Shown piece after piece: positions 11,135-22,191 of a DNA stretch of 64,000 nt. Source of the stretch: Dendrocalamus latiflorus (Eukaryota; Streptophyta; Magnoliopsida; Poales; Poaceae); assembly GCA_017311315.1 (NCBI GenBank), contig CM029640.1:12847740-12911739 (forward strand), written 5' to 3'. The notes under the pieces were generated by a model. It did no database searches and was not told where the DNA came from. It was given only the letters and a program-made list of their open reading frames with translations. The stretch's first letter is position 1. Each line of letters starts with the position of its first letter. The position numbers and the translations under genes are program-made.

Positions 11135-14100
11135 TTAAATAGTCGTCAATTTGTATATAAATCTTAATTTCTCTTCTAAATAGTCGCCACCTCTGATTGG
11201 TGGAAACCTGAAAAGGTACCAAATTTCGAAAAGCATGAGAAGCAACAAATAGACCGAACTAGTCGAAGGTTTAGATAAGAGAAGAGGACCTTGGTGGATT
11301 TGCCTCACTGCAACAACTTTCCAAGCACTTCACCACTAAATCAGGGTTTGGATCAATAAAGAACACCACCTGATATGTTCAAAAACTTGTGTAAAACATA
11401 TGTACAATGCCTCATTTTTACATTTACAGCAACATTAAGCATTCCATTTTTTTATTGGCTGATGTGCTCCTCCTAGCTAGATCAGTGGGGGTGGTTCCTC
11501 CCGTGAAAGAGAGGACTATGCTGGCTTCTTGTAGGGTGAAAGGTTGTAAACAGAACTCAATTGGTGCTGATTGTTGAAACTCCCTAAAGTAGGAAATTCT
11601 GAATTCGGTAATCAGTATACTCACAGAATATCGCTCTTTACCAACAGTGACAACACGATGCAGTGTAGACCTACAAAGTTATAGAAAAAATGCGTAAACA
11701 TCAAAATATGTATACACGGTTTCATTTTCATAGACATGACTTAGAATAGAAGTGCATGAGGCATCACAAACAGAGCGCTAGAAGAACCTTGTCAATAGAA
11801 TCTCAATAACTATACCACCATATTCTAACATGTTCATCATGTTACCTAAACAAACCATGTTCATGATGCTGACAAGCCAAAACCATCTTACTGTTATGCA
11901 ATGTTTTTTTTCTCTTATTTAGAGTTTCAGCAAAAGTGTTCCCCAGGTCCAACAAGGACTCACAACTGTTAGCACCGTAGATGATGGCTTCTGCACAACG
12001 ATAGAATGGATCAACGAATGAAAGAAAGGTTGTACCTGAAAACACAATTCGTCCACCTTTCTAGCAAATCGCCAATGTTTACAATAAGAGCCCTACATCA
12101 AGACTGGTAAGGTCAGGAATTATCTAAAGAGATGGAAGAAAAGGAGTCCAACAAGTTAACAGCACAAAGCAACAAGCAAAGAAAATAATAGGCACCACCA
12201 GACTACTATACATGAAATTGCTATTCATGAAAGTCACAAAAGAAGTATTTACCCATCAATCTGATGAACATCTTCCCAGAGCTGGGGACGCTTATCCTTT
12301 TCCCTGCATATCTGTACACTCACAAGAGTGTAAAAATCCAAAATATACATGCAAACTGCACAATGAGATTACTATTCTACTTTCTAAAATAAGAGTCATT
12401 GTTTCTTTGTTCAAAATGAATATATATTTTTTTAGATGAGTTGATGAATTAAAAGTTTTGAAAACGATGGCACACCTGAAGGCCAGGAGTGCCATCTGTT
12501 GCTAGAAGGGTTATAATTCCATAATCTGAATGAGCTGCTGCACCATAACTTCCATTATCAGACTCATTTACTTCACCTGCATTGAATTGATAAAACATAA
12601 TTTCCACTTTGATAAAACAAAGCTGAAGGATGCAAGGAAACAATTCCAAGTTACTCAACTGCCTCCACACTAATTAGCAACACATAGTCAGTTCACCAAA
12701 ACAAAAGTTGATAGAAGGAACTCGAAGATGCTTCATGATTTCTTTCTATTTACGTCCCTCTTTCTGGTACAAAAACATGTATGCAGAACAATGCATAAAA
12801 CAAAGCTACCCAATGAGCCTGTATACCTTGTATTCATGTCCCTTAGAAGATTTACTTTTCGTAATCATAGGCCATTTTAATGTAGTGTATAGGAGCGATT
12901 TAATTACTTTGCACAATTAACAAGAAAGATCGCAAAAATCTACATGGACTTTGCTGGCAGCTGCTAGTATAACTTAACAGCTAATATGTTCTTATGAACT
13001 AAATGTGTTCTTAGATTAATGTCAACTACAAAGTTTAGTACTCTCTCCATCCAAGTTTATAGGGTATATTTTTAAATGATTTTGTCCATAAATATAGCGT
13101 ATTTCATGTTCCAATACAAAATTAGTGTAATGTTCTCTTTATATCCCTAATAAATATGCAGCTTTATTTGCTATTCTCTATATACATGCAGTGAATATAC
13201 TACTTAGCGATAATAATTAGGGGTAATCTAGCTATTTTTACTATCTTCTTGGTCTATATGATAATAGAAAACACGTCTTATAAATTTTGACGGAGGGAGT
13301 AACAAATACACTTAAGGTCACCCTAAGTTTTTAGTAAGAAATACACTTGAGTGGACAAGTAAATAGTCTTCATTTTGAAAAAATTTCTATGCATTTAGTG
13401 GGCAGAGTAGTAATGTTCCCCGCCCCCCAAAGCTCATACTCAAGCAACACCCTGTAGGAGGATGCCAAGTTCTCCATTCTTTAGAATGACATGTGTTGCA
13501 TCCATTCATAGCCATATAAAGTGGAATTTTGTTTTAGTATTCAAGAAAAAACATGTATTTCCATTTTATTAAAAAAGGATTCTCTAACATTTGGGAGCAT
13601 TACATATACATACATAAGTGCAAAATGAGCCATTCAAAAAACTATCAGCATCATGAATTGACAAAACTAAAGATAGCAAATGGCAACTTCAAGGATGTAT
13701 CTAGCACTCTATTGCATATCATTCAAAATAGAACTTCGATTCACTCATACGGTATGAAAGGATATCCAATAATTTTACCTGAGTAATGTAATAATCGAAG
13801 AAGAACAGACAAACTGTCCTGAAAGAATTCAGAATCAAGGTCCAAACTCAACGCAATTAGAGACAGTATCCTTTTGCTAGTGGCCCTGGTAGGGAAGAAT
13901 AAGCTACAATATTGAAGTAAATAGTTCTTTGAAAACAACATACAAAACACAATACTAAAGCAATATTGGTTGCACTACCTATTTGACAAGATAGTGCAAA
14001 ACAAAAAAAGAACCTTACAGTGCACTTTCATGGTACAACAACATTGTCTCCTTCCAAGATGGCGGAAAGCGTTCTACAGATAATTTAGCCAGAAAAGGTA

Positions 14101-17100
14101 GCATAATTCCTTATATTTTGAAAAGGCAAATTTAGCCCCAAAAGGACATTGGAGTAAATGATGTCCATACTAATGCAGGATGACAAAAGCAGATCAGTAC
14201 CTTCAGAAGGCCATTTATACCCAATGTAGAAACTCTCCTTTTGGTCTCCTACACACGTAATAACTAAGTAGTCAGTGTTCTCAACTATATCATTACAAAT
14301 AGTATAAATGAAAAGGTAAAATGTCCAAAATACAGTTGTTGTTTCAAACCACATATAGGTAGCGAGGATCCGGGGAGTGGCTTATTCAATTAATGCTTGA
14401 TCAAAAGTGAAATTCAAAATGTTTAAATATGAAAATTTTGAATGGTCTAAAATTTTGAAGGGTCTAATCTTAAAAATTTAGGAATTCAAACTCAAATTCT
14501 TAATCACAAGTATTTAAATTTAAAAATCAAAATTCAAATATCCAATAGTTTAGTTTTAAGTTCTATTGTTCTAATAGCTATGGTAATCCTGTGGAATTTT
14601 ATGGGCTTATTCCTGTGTTTCAAATGGTAGGATAGGATCAAATTCCATAGGAACATGATTGCTTAAAAAACCTATGAAATTCTTTCAATCCAAATAGGCC
14701 CTCAAATTTTATAATGTGAAATTTTGTAACACATGATAAAAGCATAACAACAAATATTCCTTTGTCTTAGTATTCTATGATAGATACATTTTTCTATGGT
14801 AAAAATATTCCTTGTTTTACCAAACAATGTAATCCTTCAAAATTATTGGAGTGTTCCCGGTAATCTTTTGGTGGGGAAATCTGACCTACTAGCCAAGTCA
14901 AACGGTGATGCTTTCCTAGCAGACATCCGCAAATTAGTGTTTTAGTGTCACTAAGCACTGCTAACAGCAAACACCCTGCAATCTTTCTAATTTCCATTGG
15001 TCAGGCAACAACTTCTCAAGTGCTATTATTTTTTAAAAAAGCTATTTGGTATGTTCTATTAATTAGGGGTGCGGCTCTGGTGCTGTGACCCCTGCACGCG
15101 CTAAGTGCAGGGGTGCGCCCAGAAGCCGCCACGTGTCCCCAAAAAATCAAAAAACTTCCAAAAAATTCTAAAAAAATACTTACAAAATCCAAAAAATTGT
15201 AAAAAGTACTTTTTGTAAAAACACTTTTATTAAAAAGTATTTTTAAGTACTTAAAAAAATACTTTTTAATAAAAGTATAAATCAAAAAAAAATTTAAGTA
15301 CTTACAAAAAAAATACTTTTTCTTTGTAAGAAAATACTTTTTACAATTTTTCGGATTTTGTAAGTATTTTTTTAGAATTTTTGGGAAGTTTTTTGATTTT
15401 TTGGGGACACGTGGCGGCTTCTGGGCGCACCCCTGCACTTAGCGCGTGCAGGGGTCACAGCACCAGAGCCGCACCCATTAATTAGTACATAATTTCGGTT
15501 TTGTAGTATTTTAAAAACAAATTAACCAAGATAAAAATTGATTAATTTGGTTAACCATTTTCACAATAATAAATCGATAAAAATACATGATCTGCCTATA
15601 CAATTCTAAATGCATCAATTGTGTTATTAGTCCAATCTATTATTTAGGGATAAGTATACTTCACCTCTTGAACTTTTGTGATTGCCTAACTTTCAATTTA
15701 GAAGTACAAAACAGATGTTTTATAACCCTCAACTATCAATACTATTTATTTTACCCCCTTGGGACTGATTGAAGGCGATTTTAGCTAACGTGGTCTCAAC
15801 ATGATAGTGGTTTTTTTACACGTCAACTGGTTTTGGGATGACATGTCAGCCAATCAGCAAAATCATCAAACAAATAAAAAATATGGTGGGGCCCAAGGTT
15901 TCAAAACCCGAAACCGGAAGAAATCCCGGCCGATCGCCGGTAACGGTTACCAGTCGGTTATCGGAAAACTAGCAAAAAACCGGTCACAATTTGAATATCA
16001 AAACTTGAATTTTGGGATGTTTTGAAACCGGTAGCCGGAAAAACCGGTCGGTAACTGGAAAAGCCGGCCAGTAACTGGAAAAATCGGCCAAAATTCAAAA
16101 ATCACAAATCGATGCTAGCCGGTTTTTCAGTTACCGATCTCCATAGTAGAAATGGTAACTGGCGGGATTTTGAACCCTAGTAGGGCCCACATGTCATGCC
16201 CTAGGCTTTTTTCCACTAGCTCTTCTCTTTCTCTCTCTCATGTCTGCCTCCCCCATCATGACTGAGTGGTGGTGGCAGCTCTTGTTGATGCCAGCATTGA
16301 CGAACGGCTGCTCTAGTGAGGCGACTTCAACATAGTAGTCCCGGCTGCAACAATTACATGCGGTTTGGGCTCCAATGATGGAAGTCAGTGGTATGGCACG
16401 TGCTCAATGATGCGACCAGGAGCAAGGAGGGGGAGGCGAGGGCGGTGTGGAGCACGGATGCAGTGGTCGCCAGGAGCGAGGATGCGGTGGTGGAGGGTGA
16501 TGGGAAGCAAGCTTTTGGATCAAGAGTGCAAGGGTGAGGAGGCTCGTGGGTGGCACGTCGGTGGTGGGGAGCGTAGAGGCGGTGGTAGCCAGGAGTAGGA
16601 AGGGGGAGGGCAAAGCCGATACGGAGCACAGATGTGGCGGCTGCCGGAAGTGGGGATGTAGCGGTGGAGGGTGCTGGGAAGTGTGGATGTGGCTGGGCTA
16701 GGGACATGAGAGAGAGATGGGAGGAGGAAGAAGAGGATCAGGACTTGGACTATGACATAAATGTTGACATGGGCACCATATTAGTAAAACTTGTCCACAT
16801 AGATGCCACATCAATGAAACATGGGTGGTTTTGGTCTAGGAGGTAAAATAGTTGGTGTTAAGAGTTTACGGTTGTAAAACATCTGGTTTTACAATTTGAA
16901 ATTGAAACTTAGACAATCGTAAGAGTTCAGATGGCAAAATAGGATTATCCCTAGTTAAAACAAAGCATAATAGAATTAAAACACACCTAATTAATGATTT
17001 TAACATCATGAATGTACATTATAATCACAAAATATTTTTAGTTTAGGTAAAAAAATAACTCTATATGGAACCACCTCTCGGTTGGATGGTGGATTTGTAT

Positions 17101-17722
17101 GTGTATGACCGTACCACTAGGGTTTAAATCATTGTGCCTACATGTTAATGCACACTTGGGTGCTCTTTAATAGGGGTTTTGTAAGGTCACAGATTTATCA
17201 CTAGGCTCCGTCAAACAAAAAACCAACTCAACGAATAAATTTGGCTTATTCAATTAAACCGAAATAGCCGAAATGCTGGTTAAGTCGGCTCTGTTAGGCT
17301 CGGTTAGCTCGGTTCGGTCATTTTTGCTCACCCCTGTGACCACGTGAGACGTCGACCCTGTCGGAGTAGGGCGGAGTATAGCCTCTGTGGCTGCTGGTCT
17401 TCCGCAGCGCCATCTTCTCTTCCATGGGCAGCTCGAAGAACTTCTTGCTCCCCGCGAACACCCTCTCCATCAGGGCGCCCTCCATCCCGTGGTTGGTCAC
17501 GTAGAAGAAGCCGTACTCCATGAGTGCCTACCAAGCCATGCAAACACGCATGCGTTACGATAGCTTGCTGCATATATACTTCCATCAAGCAAAGAGCTCG
17601 CCGTAATTTTGAGGAAGGACGCGAGGGAGGAGCCGGATTCAGACCTGCCGGATGGATTTGGCGGCGGCGCGTAGGTCGGAGGACGCGAGGTCCACCACGG
17701 GGAGGATTACACTCCCAGCCAT
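11135..17722 (-). CDS. 2-oxoglutarate/Fe(II)-dependent dioxygenase, 11 exons (unit 1)
   Basis: A plant 2OG-Fe(II) oxygenase of the isopenicillin-N-synthase-like fold: an N-terminal DIOX_N-type region, then the oxygenase core. Exons (minus strand, 5' to 3'): 17645-17722, 17344-17527, 14201-14248, 14019-14073, 13779-13885, 12476-12576, 12253-12311, 12036-12092, 11625-11670, 11290-11369, 11135-11207. All introns are GT..AG, phases agree, and the sum is 888 nt (295 residues plus stop). The start gives MAGSVILPVVDLASSDLR. Key motifs are EYGFFYVTNHG, HRGYTPPYSD, AHSDYG (iron ligands H173 and D175), STLHRV (H234), and ERYS (R243-x-S245, 2OG carboxylate binding). These enzymes use 2OG, O2 and Fe(II) to oxidise small molecules, typically in the cytosol; the substrate is unknown. 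Compared with the family as I know it, the protein looks compact after FYIG and after EFF, and the C-terminus after GGDYLEE is unusual. The model is by eye; no transcript evidence was used. Confidence 0.92.
13041..13299. mobile_element. Stowaway-like MITE in intron 5 (unit 1)
   Basis: Ends CTCTCTCCATCC..and..GACGGAGGGAG are imperfect inverted repeats, flanked by TA on both sides (13039-13040 and 13300-13301). The AT-rich core of about 259 bp has no coding capacity. The cTCCnTCC end and TA duplication fit Stowaway (Tc1/mariner-derived). Confidence 0.8.
15067..15476. mobile_element. Mutator-like hairpin MITE in intron 2 (unit 1)
   Basis: A 410-bp element begins GGGTGCGGCTCTGGTGCTGTG and ends with its reverse complement. 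The two halves are nearly complementary along almost the full length. A perfect 9-bp target duplication ATTAATTAG lies at 15058-15066 and 15477-15485, as for Mutator-like elements. The GC-rich outer ends (about 80 bp) enclose an AT-rich inner stem. Chance open frames inside are not genes. An intron transcript would fold into a long hairpin. Confidence 0.92.
15647..16951. mobile_element. Non-autonomous TIR DNA transposon in intron 2 (unit 1)
   Basis: The left end GGGATAAgtatac.. and the reverse complement of the right end (GGGATAATCCTATTTTG..) stay similar for over 100 bp, with shared words such as TTTCAATTT and CAGATGTTTTA. TA lies on both sides. The 1.3 kb interior has no transposase. It includes a CT-rich stretch at 16220-16250, G-rich low-complexity DNA at 16410-16750 and a smaller nested insertion. 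The superfamily is not certain from the ends. Confidence 0.65.
15895..16179. mobile_element. Small CCGG-rich insertion inside the TIR element (unit 1)
   Basis: A 285-bp segment has inverted ends AAGGTTTCAAAACCCG and CGGGATTTTGAACCCTA. It is packed with accGGTaac/CCGG words and flanked by near-identical 9-mers GTGGGGCCC and GTAGGGCCC. It looks like a MITE nested in the larger element. The counterpart in unit 2 is 35914-36198 and in unit 3 is 55929-56210. Confidence 0.6.
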
Positions 17723-18337
17723 CGATCTCCTGCTCAGCTCTGTGCAGCCTACTTGCTTCGCTACTCCGCGGTTCACTCAGTTAGGGCGGGATTGCCTGGC
17801 TTTTTAAGATGTACTAATCAACTCTCGCGTCAAGATTTTGTTTGCCTTGCCTGTCAGCGAACTTATACTCCATTGTTGATTAAAAAGAGCATCGTACCTT
17901 GTCGACTCGTGTAGATAGCATTAGTTGGCCTGCTCATAACGTGGAGCATCGTACACGCTTGTGACTCATTGAAAGGGAGGATGCGTTTAAAAATGCAAAT
18001 AGCAGAGCTGGCTCCAACTCATGTCATATTGTCATGTGCGTCATCAGTTGAACATAGAATGTCATAATCCCGAGCAAATTTATCATATTACCAAAGTAAA
18101 TTGATAGAATTAAAATAGCATAATAAGTCATGCACGTCTCTATATAGTGACAGAACTCCCATTGTACTTCTCTATGTCCAAGCTCCTTGCAATCTCTTCA
18201 GATGGAAATGATAACAGTAATACATAGGAACCAGTTATTGGTGGGACGGTTGGGTTATAGATGAACGACTCTATCTATTAGGATTTAAATTGTATTGTCT
18301 ATCTTTATGTATATGTGATGGGCAAACATATTTTTTT
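17723..18337. promoter_or_regulatory. Dioxygenase gene upstream region (unit 1)
   Basis: About 600 bp before the start codon is free of recognisable transposons. A weak TATA-like CTTAAAAAG on the minus strand lies about 80 bp upstream of the ATG. It is unchanged between units 1 and 2; unit 3 lacks 2 bp near 57888. No specific operator could be assigned. Counterparts: 37742-38356 and 57750-58361. Confidence 0.4.
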
Positions 18338-18534
18338 TAATATTTTTTAATTTTTTTAAATTTAATTATGCTAAATAAGCCTCTGCTAGTTATAATGTTT
18401 TTTCAGCCAACTACAGTGCTTTTCAGTCATAAGCTACCAAAAATAAGCCCAAATGATCACCATCATATGTCTCATTGAAAACTTCGTAAGGTCAGGATTT
18501 ATTTTCACCCTCTGTTATTCTGGCCCTGATCAAC

Positions 18535-19387
18535 TCGGCTTCGGCTTCTGGCTTCTGGCTTATTCTTCACTATTCATAAGTTTCATCTTTTTCTGAACTT
18601 TTGGCTTTTTGTTGAGCTTTTTTGCCGGTTCTTTTTTTCCCATATTTGTTTGTATTATACGTAATGGGCTAACATATTTTTTATATTTTTAAATTTTTTT
18701 AAATTTAATTATGCTAAATAAGTCTCTGTCAGCTATAGTGCTTTTTTCAGTCAGCTACAGTGTTTTTAACCATAAGCTATGAGCTTTTCAGCCGAACCGA
18801 TCACCACCTATCTCTAGACATGTGCAGGAGGGGCACATCACGACACGACTTACCCATGCCATCTGCCGTCCAAGTTACTCCAACGCCTCTCCTTCCTTGG
18901 ACCTGGGCTCCACCAACGTCTTCTTCTGGAAAAATGTTGCGTGGAGGAGTGATCCAATGTTTTTTTCCATTCTACAGTGCTTTATTAATCTTAATGTATT
19001 CAGAATAAGTAGCTAGAATTAAACTTTAAATATACATTAATATTAGTGCAATTAACTGTATACTTGGTACATTGAAGCATCTGTCAGTTAGCACTTCTGC
19101 TAGGTGTTAAGTTGGTACACAATGCTCAATATGGCTTTTTTTGAGTGGCTTATGACTGAAAACTACTGTAGCTGACTGAAAAAACACTGTGGCTGATAGA
19201 GGCTTATTTAGCATAATTAAATTTTTTAAAAAAAATTAAAATAGAAAAAACATATTAGCCCATCACGTATAATGCAAACAAATACGGGAAAAAAGAACCG
19301 GCAAAAAAGCTCCAAAAATAGCCAAAAGTTCAGAAAAAGATGAAATTTATGAATAATGAAAAATAAGTCAGAAGCTGAACCCGAAAC
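18535..19387. mobile_element. Foldback-type element with ~250-bp inverted arms upstream of the gene (unit 1)
   Basis: The left arm (about 18535-18790: ggcttctggcttattcttcac..taatgggctaacat..ttaattatgctaaataag) is repeated inverted at about 19130-19387. Between the arms is a 330-bp unique spacer. A third partial arm copy in direct orientation lies at 18338-18460. The arms carry no transposase and no clear target duplication. The words cagccaactacagtg and aataagcc recall grass hAT-like MITEs. Confidence 0.65.
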
Positions 19388-19658
19388 GAGCGGATATCTT
19401 GCAGGTACTGACAGAGTTCTACACACAACCTAGTTATGTGCTGCCGGTCAAACCCCAAAACCATTCACGCTGTGAACGTTATCAACAGGCCAGGCCACTG
19501 CAGATTATGCCCCCTACATACAAGCTTCAGCGTTGGAAGAACACTGAGAAAAATGCACGATGCCCATACATTCCAGATCCCTGTACCTTATGAGTATGTA
19601 GAACTGTCATATTTCCTCTAATGATTGACATTGCTCCCTAGGAAATCATGATGCTTCA

Positions 19659-19690
19659 GGTGGGTGGGTGGGTGGGGTTTGGGGGGGGGG
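19659..19690 (+). repeat. G-rich tract, potential G-quadruplex (unit 1)
   Basis: GGTGGGTGGGTGGGTGGGG followed by ttt and ten Gs gives at least five G-runs of three or more, separated by one T. The last run is ten G in unit 1 and nine in unit 2. The neighbouring DNA at 19388-19658 and 19691-20079 shows no recognised gene or element. Confidence 0.8.
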
Positions 19691-20079
19691 AGACAAGTCT
19701 TGAGTTTTGACCTTGCACATATGTTAAGTTCAGACCTGATATGCTCTGATGCTCAAGGTCCATGACCTGCCCTCTGTTCCAACTATACAAAAAAGAGGTG
19801 TAGTTTAGTCAAAACATTTGAAACAATGAAGCAAAGGGGCAAATGAATCCCCTGCCTCCAACCAAACGCCTGACGCAGAGTCGGAGACAAATGGTATAGA
19901 CCAGCCTCCAACTGCATGTGTTATGGCCATGTGTGCAATAAGTCAGACACGAATCTTAAACCCCTTTAGATGGATGACATAAAACCTAGAATCATTGCCC
20001 ATGACAGCTCAAGGTTTTTCATGTTATCCTCCCGCTGCTTTGTCTGGGAGGTTGATGAAAGGTTGTAGATACCAAATCT

Positions 20080-20383
20080 AACAACAACAACAACAAGAAC
20101 AACAAAGCTTTATATCCCAAATAAGTTATGGTAGACTAGAAATGAAACCTTCTCAAGGTCAAAGAGATGAGAGCTTGAAATACTAAAACACTAAGCTGTA
20201 TATCCTACCATCTGAGCCAAGAGTCTGAAACACTATCCCTAACTTTCTTATGGTTCCGGTACGTGGATCGCTAACTTCCATACGCTCCTATCCAAAGCTA
20301 ATTATTTAGATACATTCCAATCCCTTAAGTCTCTTTTAACTGCTTCCTCCCACGTCAGTCCTGGTCGACCTCTGCTTCTTCTT
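20080..20383 (-). pseudogene. Second LINE, ORF2 C-terminus and 3' tail, cut at unit boundary (unit 1)
   Basis: The minus strand reads RGRPGLTWEEAVKRDLRDWN, then LALDRSVWKLAIHVPEP, the hallmark end of plant L1 ORF2, with a stop in between. A 3' UTR follows (..tctaccataacttatttggg..) and a (TTG)n-type tail, seen as aacaacaacaac on the plus strand at 20080-20107. The element's 5' part is missing because the unit boundary cuts it at 20383. Confidence 0.88.
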
Positions 20384-21766
20384 ACAATTACAAGTGGATG
20401 TTTCCTCACATCCTCTAGAAAATCATATCCTAGACACTAATTGAACTTGCAAATCTTGGATTTGTCTAAGATAAGATTAAGCTTTTTTTGCCTCTGACAA
20501 ATCTTTCAAGAGTATTCATGAGGTACTCGCACTCCTAAAAGAGGGAAGCATAAGAAGAGCAGGGAGAAGGAGTAGAGGAAGAACTAGAGGAAGAAGATCG
20601 AATATCACGTGCATATCTCTCCTTATGTATGGCCGCCTCAACCTTGAGGGCTTCACAAGATACACACGGGGTAGTTCTAATCCTAGTCATCTGAGCCTCG
20701 TAACTCTCCCTAAAGGTCTTTTGTGTATTCTCCATCTTCTTCCTAACTTCAACACAAAACAAGCAATCAAATTGTGGCTTCTCTAGTAGATTCTTAGTTA
20801 GCTTCACACATTTTTCATCCAATGTAATCAATTCAGATTTTAATTTTTTTACAACTATTGCATGGTGAGCTAACATGTGTCTTAGAAGCATATTGAGCCA
20901 ATTTCTTATTGTGATCACAAATGTCTTGAAATTTTTAGAAATAAATTCAAGTTCAGCAATTAATTTTAGCAGTTGTCACAAGACATAACAGGCTCCATCA
21001 AAGCAGCCTGCATTTCAACTATTTTATGTTCTGCCTTCTTTAAGTTAATCTTTAAGTTGTTACAACTATCACAGGTTTTAGACAAATCAAGAAACATAGT
21101 ATATAATCCTCTATAAGCATTGTCTTTATCCTCACATGATGTGCAAAATGTAGTCTCAACAGAATCAGATTGAGTAGGAATAGTTCTAGCCATTTCTAAT
21201 TCAGCTAATAGACTAACATTCTCTACCTTAAGCAAATACATCTCAGAAATCACACTATCAGGCAAGGTCCTTAATTTCTCCATATCTCCAAGCAAGGAAG
21301 CACAAACATCATAATCGTCATGGGAGGAGGAAGATCTAAGTGAAATAAGCTCTCGTGACAAGCTCTCTACTCCTCTAATTCACCACACCTAGTCCAAGAC
21401 CTAGCATAAAAATTCCCTAATTTGAGAAAAGCATCACTAAGCTGGTCGTAGGAGGGACATACCTCATCGAAGTCACTATAGAGATCATCATCACTAATGT
21501 CGTTCTCGTCAGCCATGAAGCACATGCTGGTGAAGTTGTCATCGTCCTTGGTGTCCTTCTGCGGATCATCCTCACCGTCGTCATCGCTCCAGCCCTCCAT
21601 GTCATTGAAGTCAAAATTGTCAAAGGCGGTGAGGACGCGGTGGAAGAGCTTCTTGGCTTTGCTGAAGTTGCGGTATTTCTTGTCCTTGCCTTGATCACAA
21701 GCTGACGGCTTCTTGTTGCATTTTTTGCTGATGTAGCCATTTTTGCTCACGCTGCCGTAGTCATTC
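20384..21766 (-). pseudogene. Ty1/copia-type gag remnant (unit 2)
   Basis: Same remnant as in unit 1, but it stops at the unit boundary: beyond DVRKHPLVI the reading frame runs into a LINE ORF2 C-terminal fragment instead of more gag. One visible coding change against unit 1 is Asn to Ser in the block after PSYDQL. Confidence 0.75.
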
Positions 21767-21778
21767 TGGCCCTTCTCC

Positions 21779-22191
21779 AGAGTAATGCTCAATGGCATAC
21801 CGAGCAAACCCATGTACAACCGCAAAGGACTAAGGCAGGGTGAGACCTTATCACCCCTAGTATTCATCATGGCCATGGAGGTTCTAAATCGGATTCTCAC
21901 AGCTACCAAGTGAGCTCAGATTCTGAAGGTCTCACCTCCCCTGCCAATGTAGTGCTCCCTCTACGCCGGCGACGTTATGCTATTCATTCACCTAGCAGAA
22001 ATGATCTTATTGCCGTCAGAGAGATTATGTCTATTTTCAGATTTGCTACAGGACTCTGTCCAAATTTTATGGAAGTTGTTGATCATCCCAATCTGTTGCT
22101 CCCTGCATGAGCTCCAATCGACAAGGGAAATCCTGGCATGCAATATAGCTTCGTTCCCAATTAATTATCTGGGCATGCCACTGTCTTCAGG
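21779..22191 (+). pseudogene. LINE reverse transcriptase fragment, 5' part (unit 2)
   Basis: Copy of the unit 1 fragment with the same LRQGETLSP and defective YAGD motifs. It is interrupted at the same TCAGG site. Confidence 0.85.

Larger units (their letters stand above)
14249..17343 (-). other. Intron 2 of the dioxygenase gene, transposon-filled (unit 1)
   Basis: This 3.1 kb intron has donor GTGGTC at 17343 and acceptor TGTGTAG ending at 14249. It holds a hairpin MITE (15067-15476), a 1.3 kb TIR element (15647-16951) with its own insertion, and a MITE-like AT-rich stretch near 14580-14710 with typical grass words (aaattccataggaac..caatccaaataggccct). The stretch 16954-17340 shows nothing recognisable. 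Counterparts: 34267-37362 and 54286-57371. Confidence 0.8.
393..20383. repeat. Tandem ~20-kb segmental duplication, unit 1
   Basis: Everything from the acaattac at 393 to the tct at 20383 recurs in the same order and orientation in the next unit, with only scattered base changes and small indels. The unit is 19,991 bp, shorter than unit 2 mainly because of one 25-bp difference near 2870. The left breakpoint lies inside a copia gag remnant that continues unbroken into 1-392, so unit 1 keeps the original left flank. The right breakpoint lies inside a LINE ORF2 fragment. The unit carries one dioxygenase gene and many nested transposable elements. Confidence 0.97.

Noticed and set aside
15016..15438. 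140-codon Lys/Phe-rich minus-strand frame
   Set aside because: It lies within the hairpin MITE and is broken in units 2 and 3 by single-base changes.
16354..16707. 117-codon Pro/Ser/Thr-rich minus-strand frame
   Set aside because: It lies in the G-rich interior of a non-autonomous transposon, with no recognised domain.
18760..19016. Two overlapping plus-strand frames of 64-85 codons
   Set aside because: They sit in the spacer and arm of the foldback element, and lengths differ among units because of a T-run indel.
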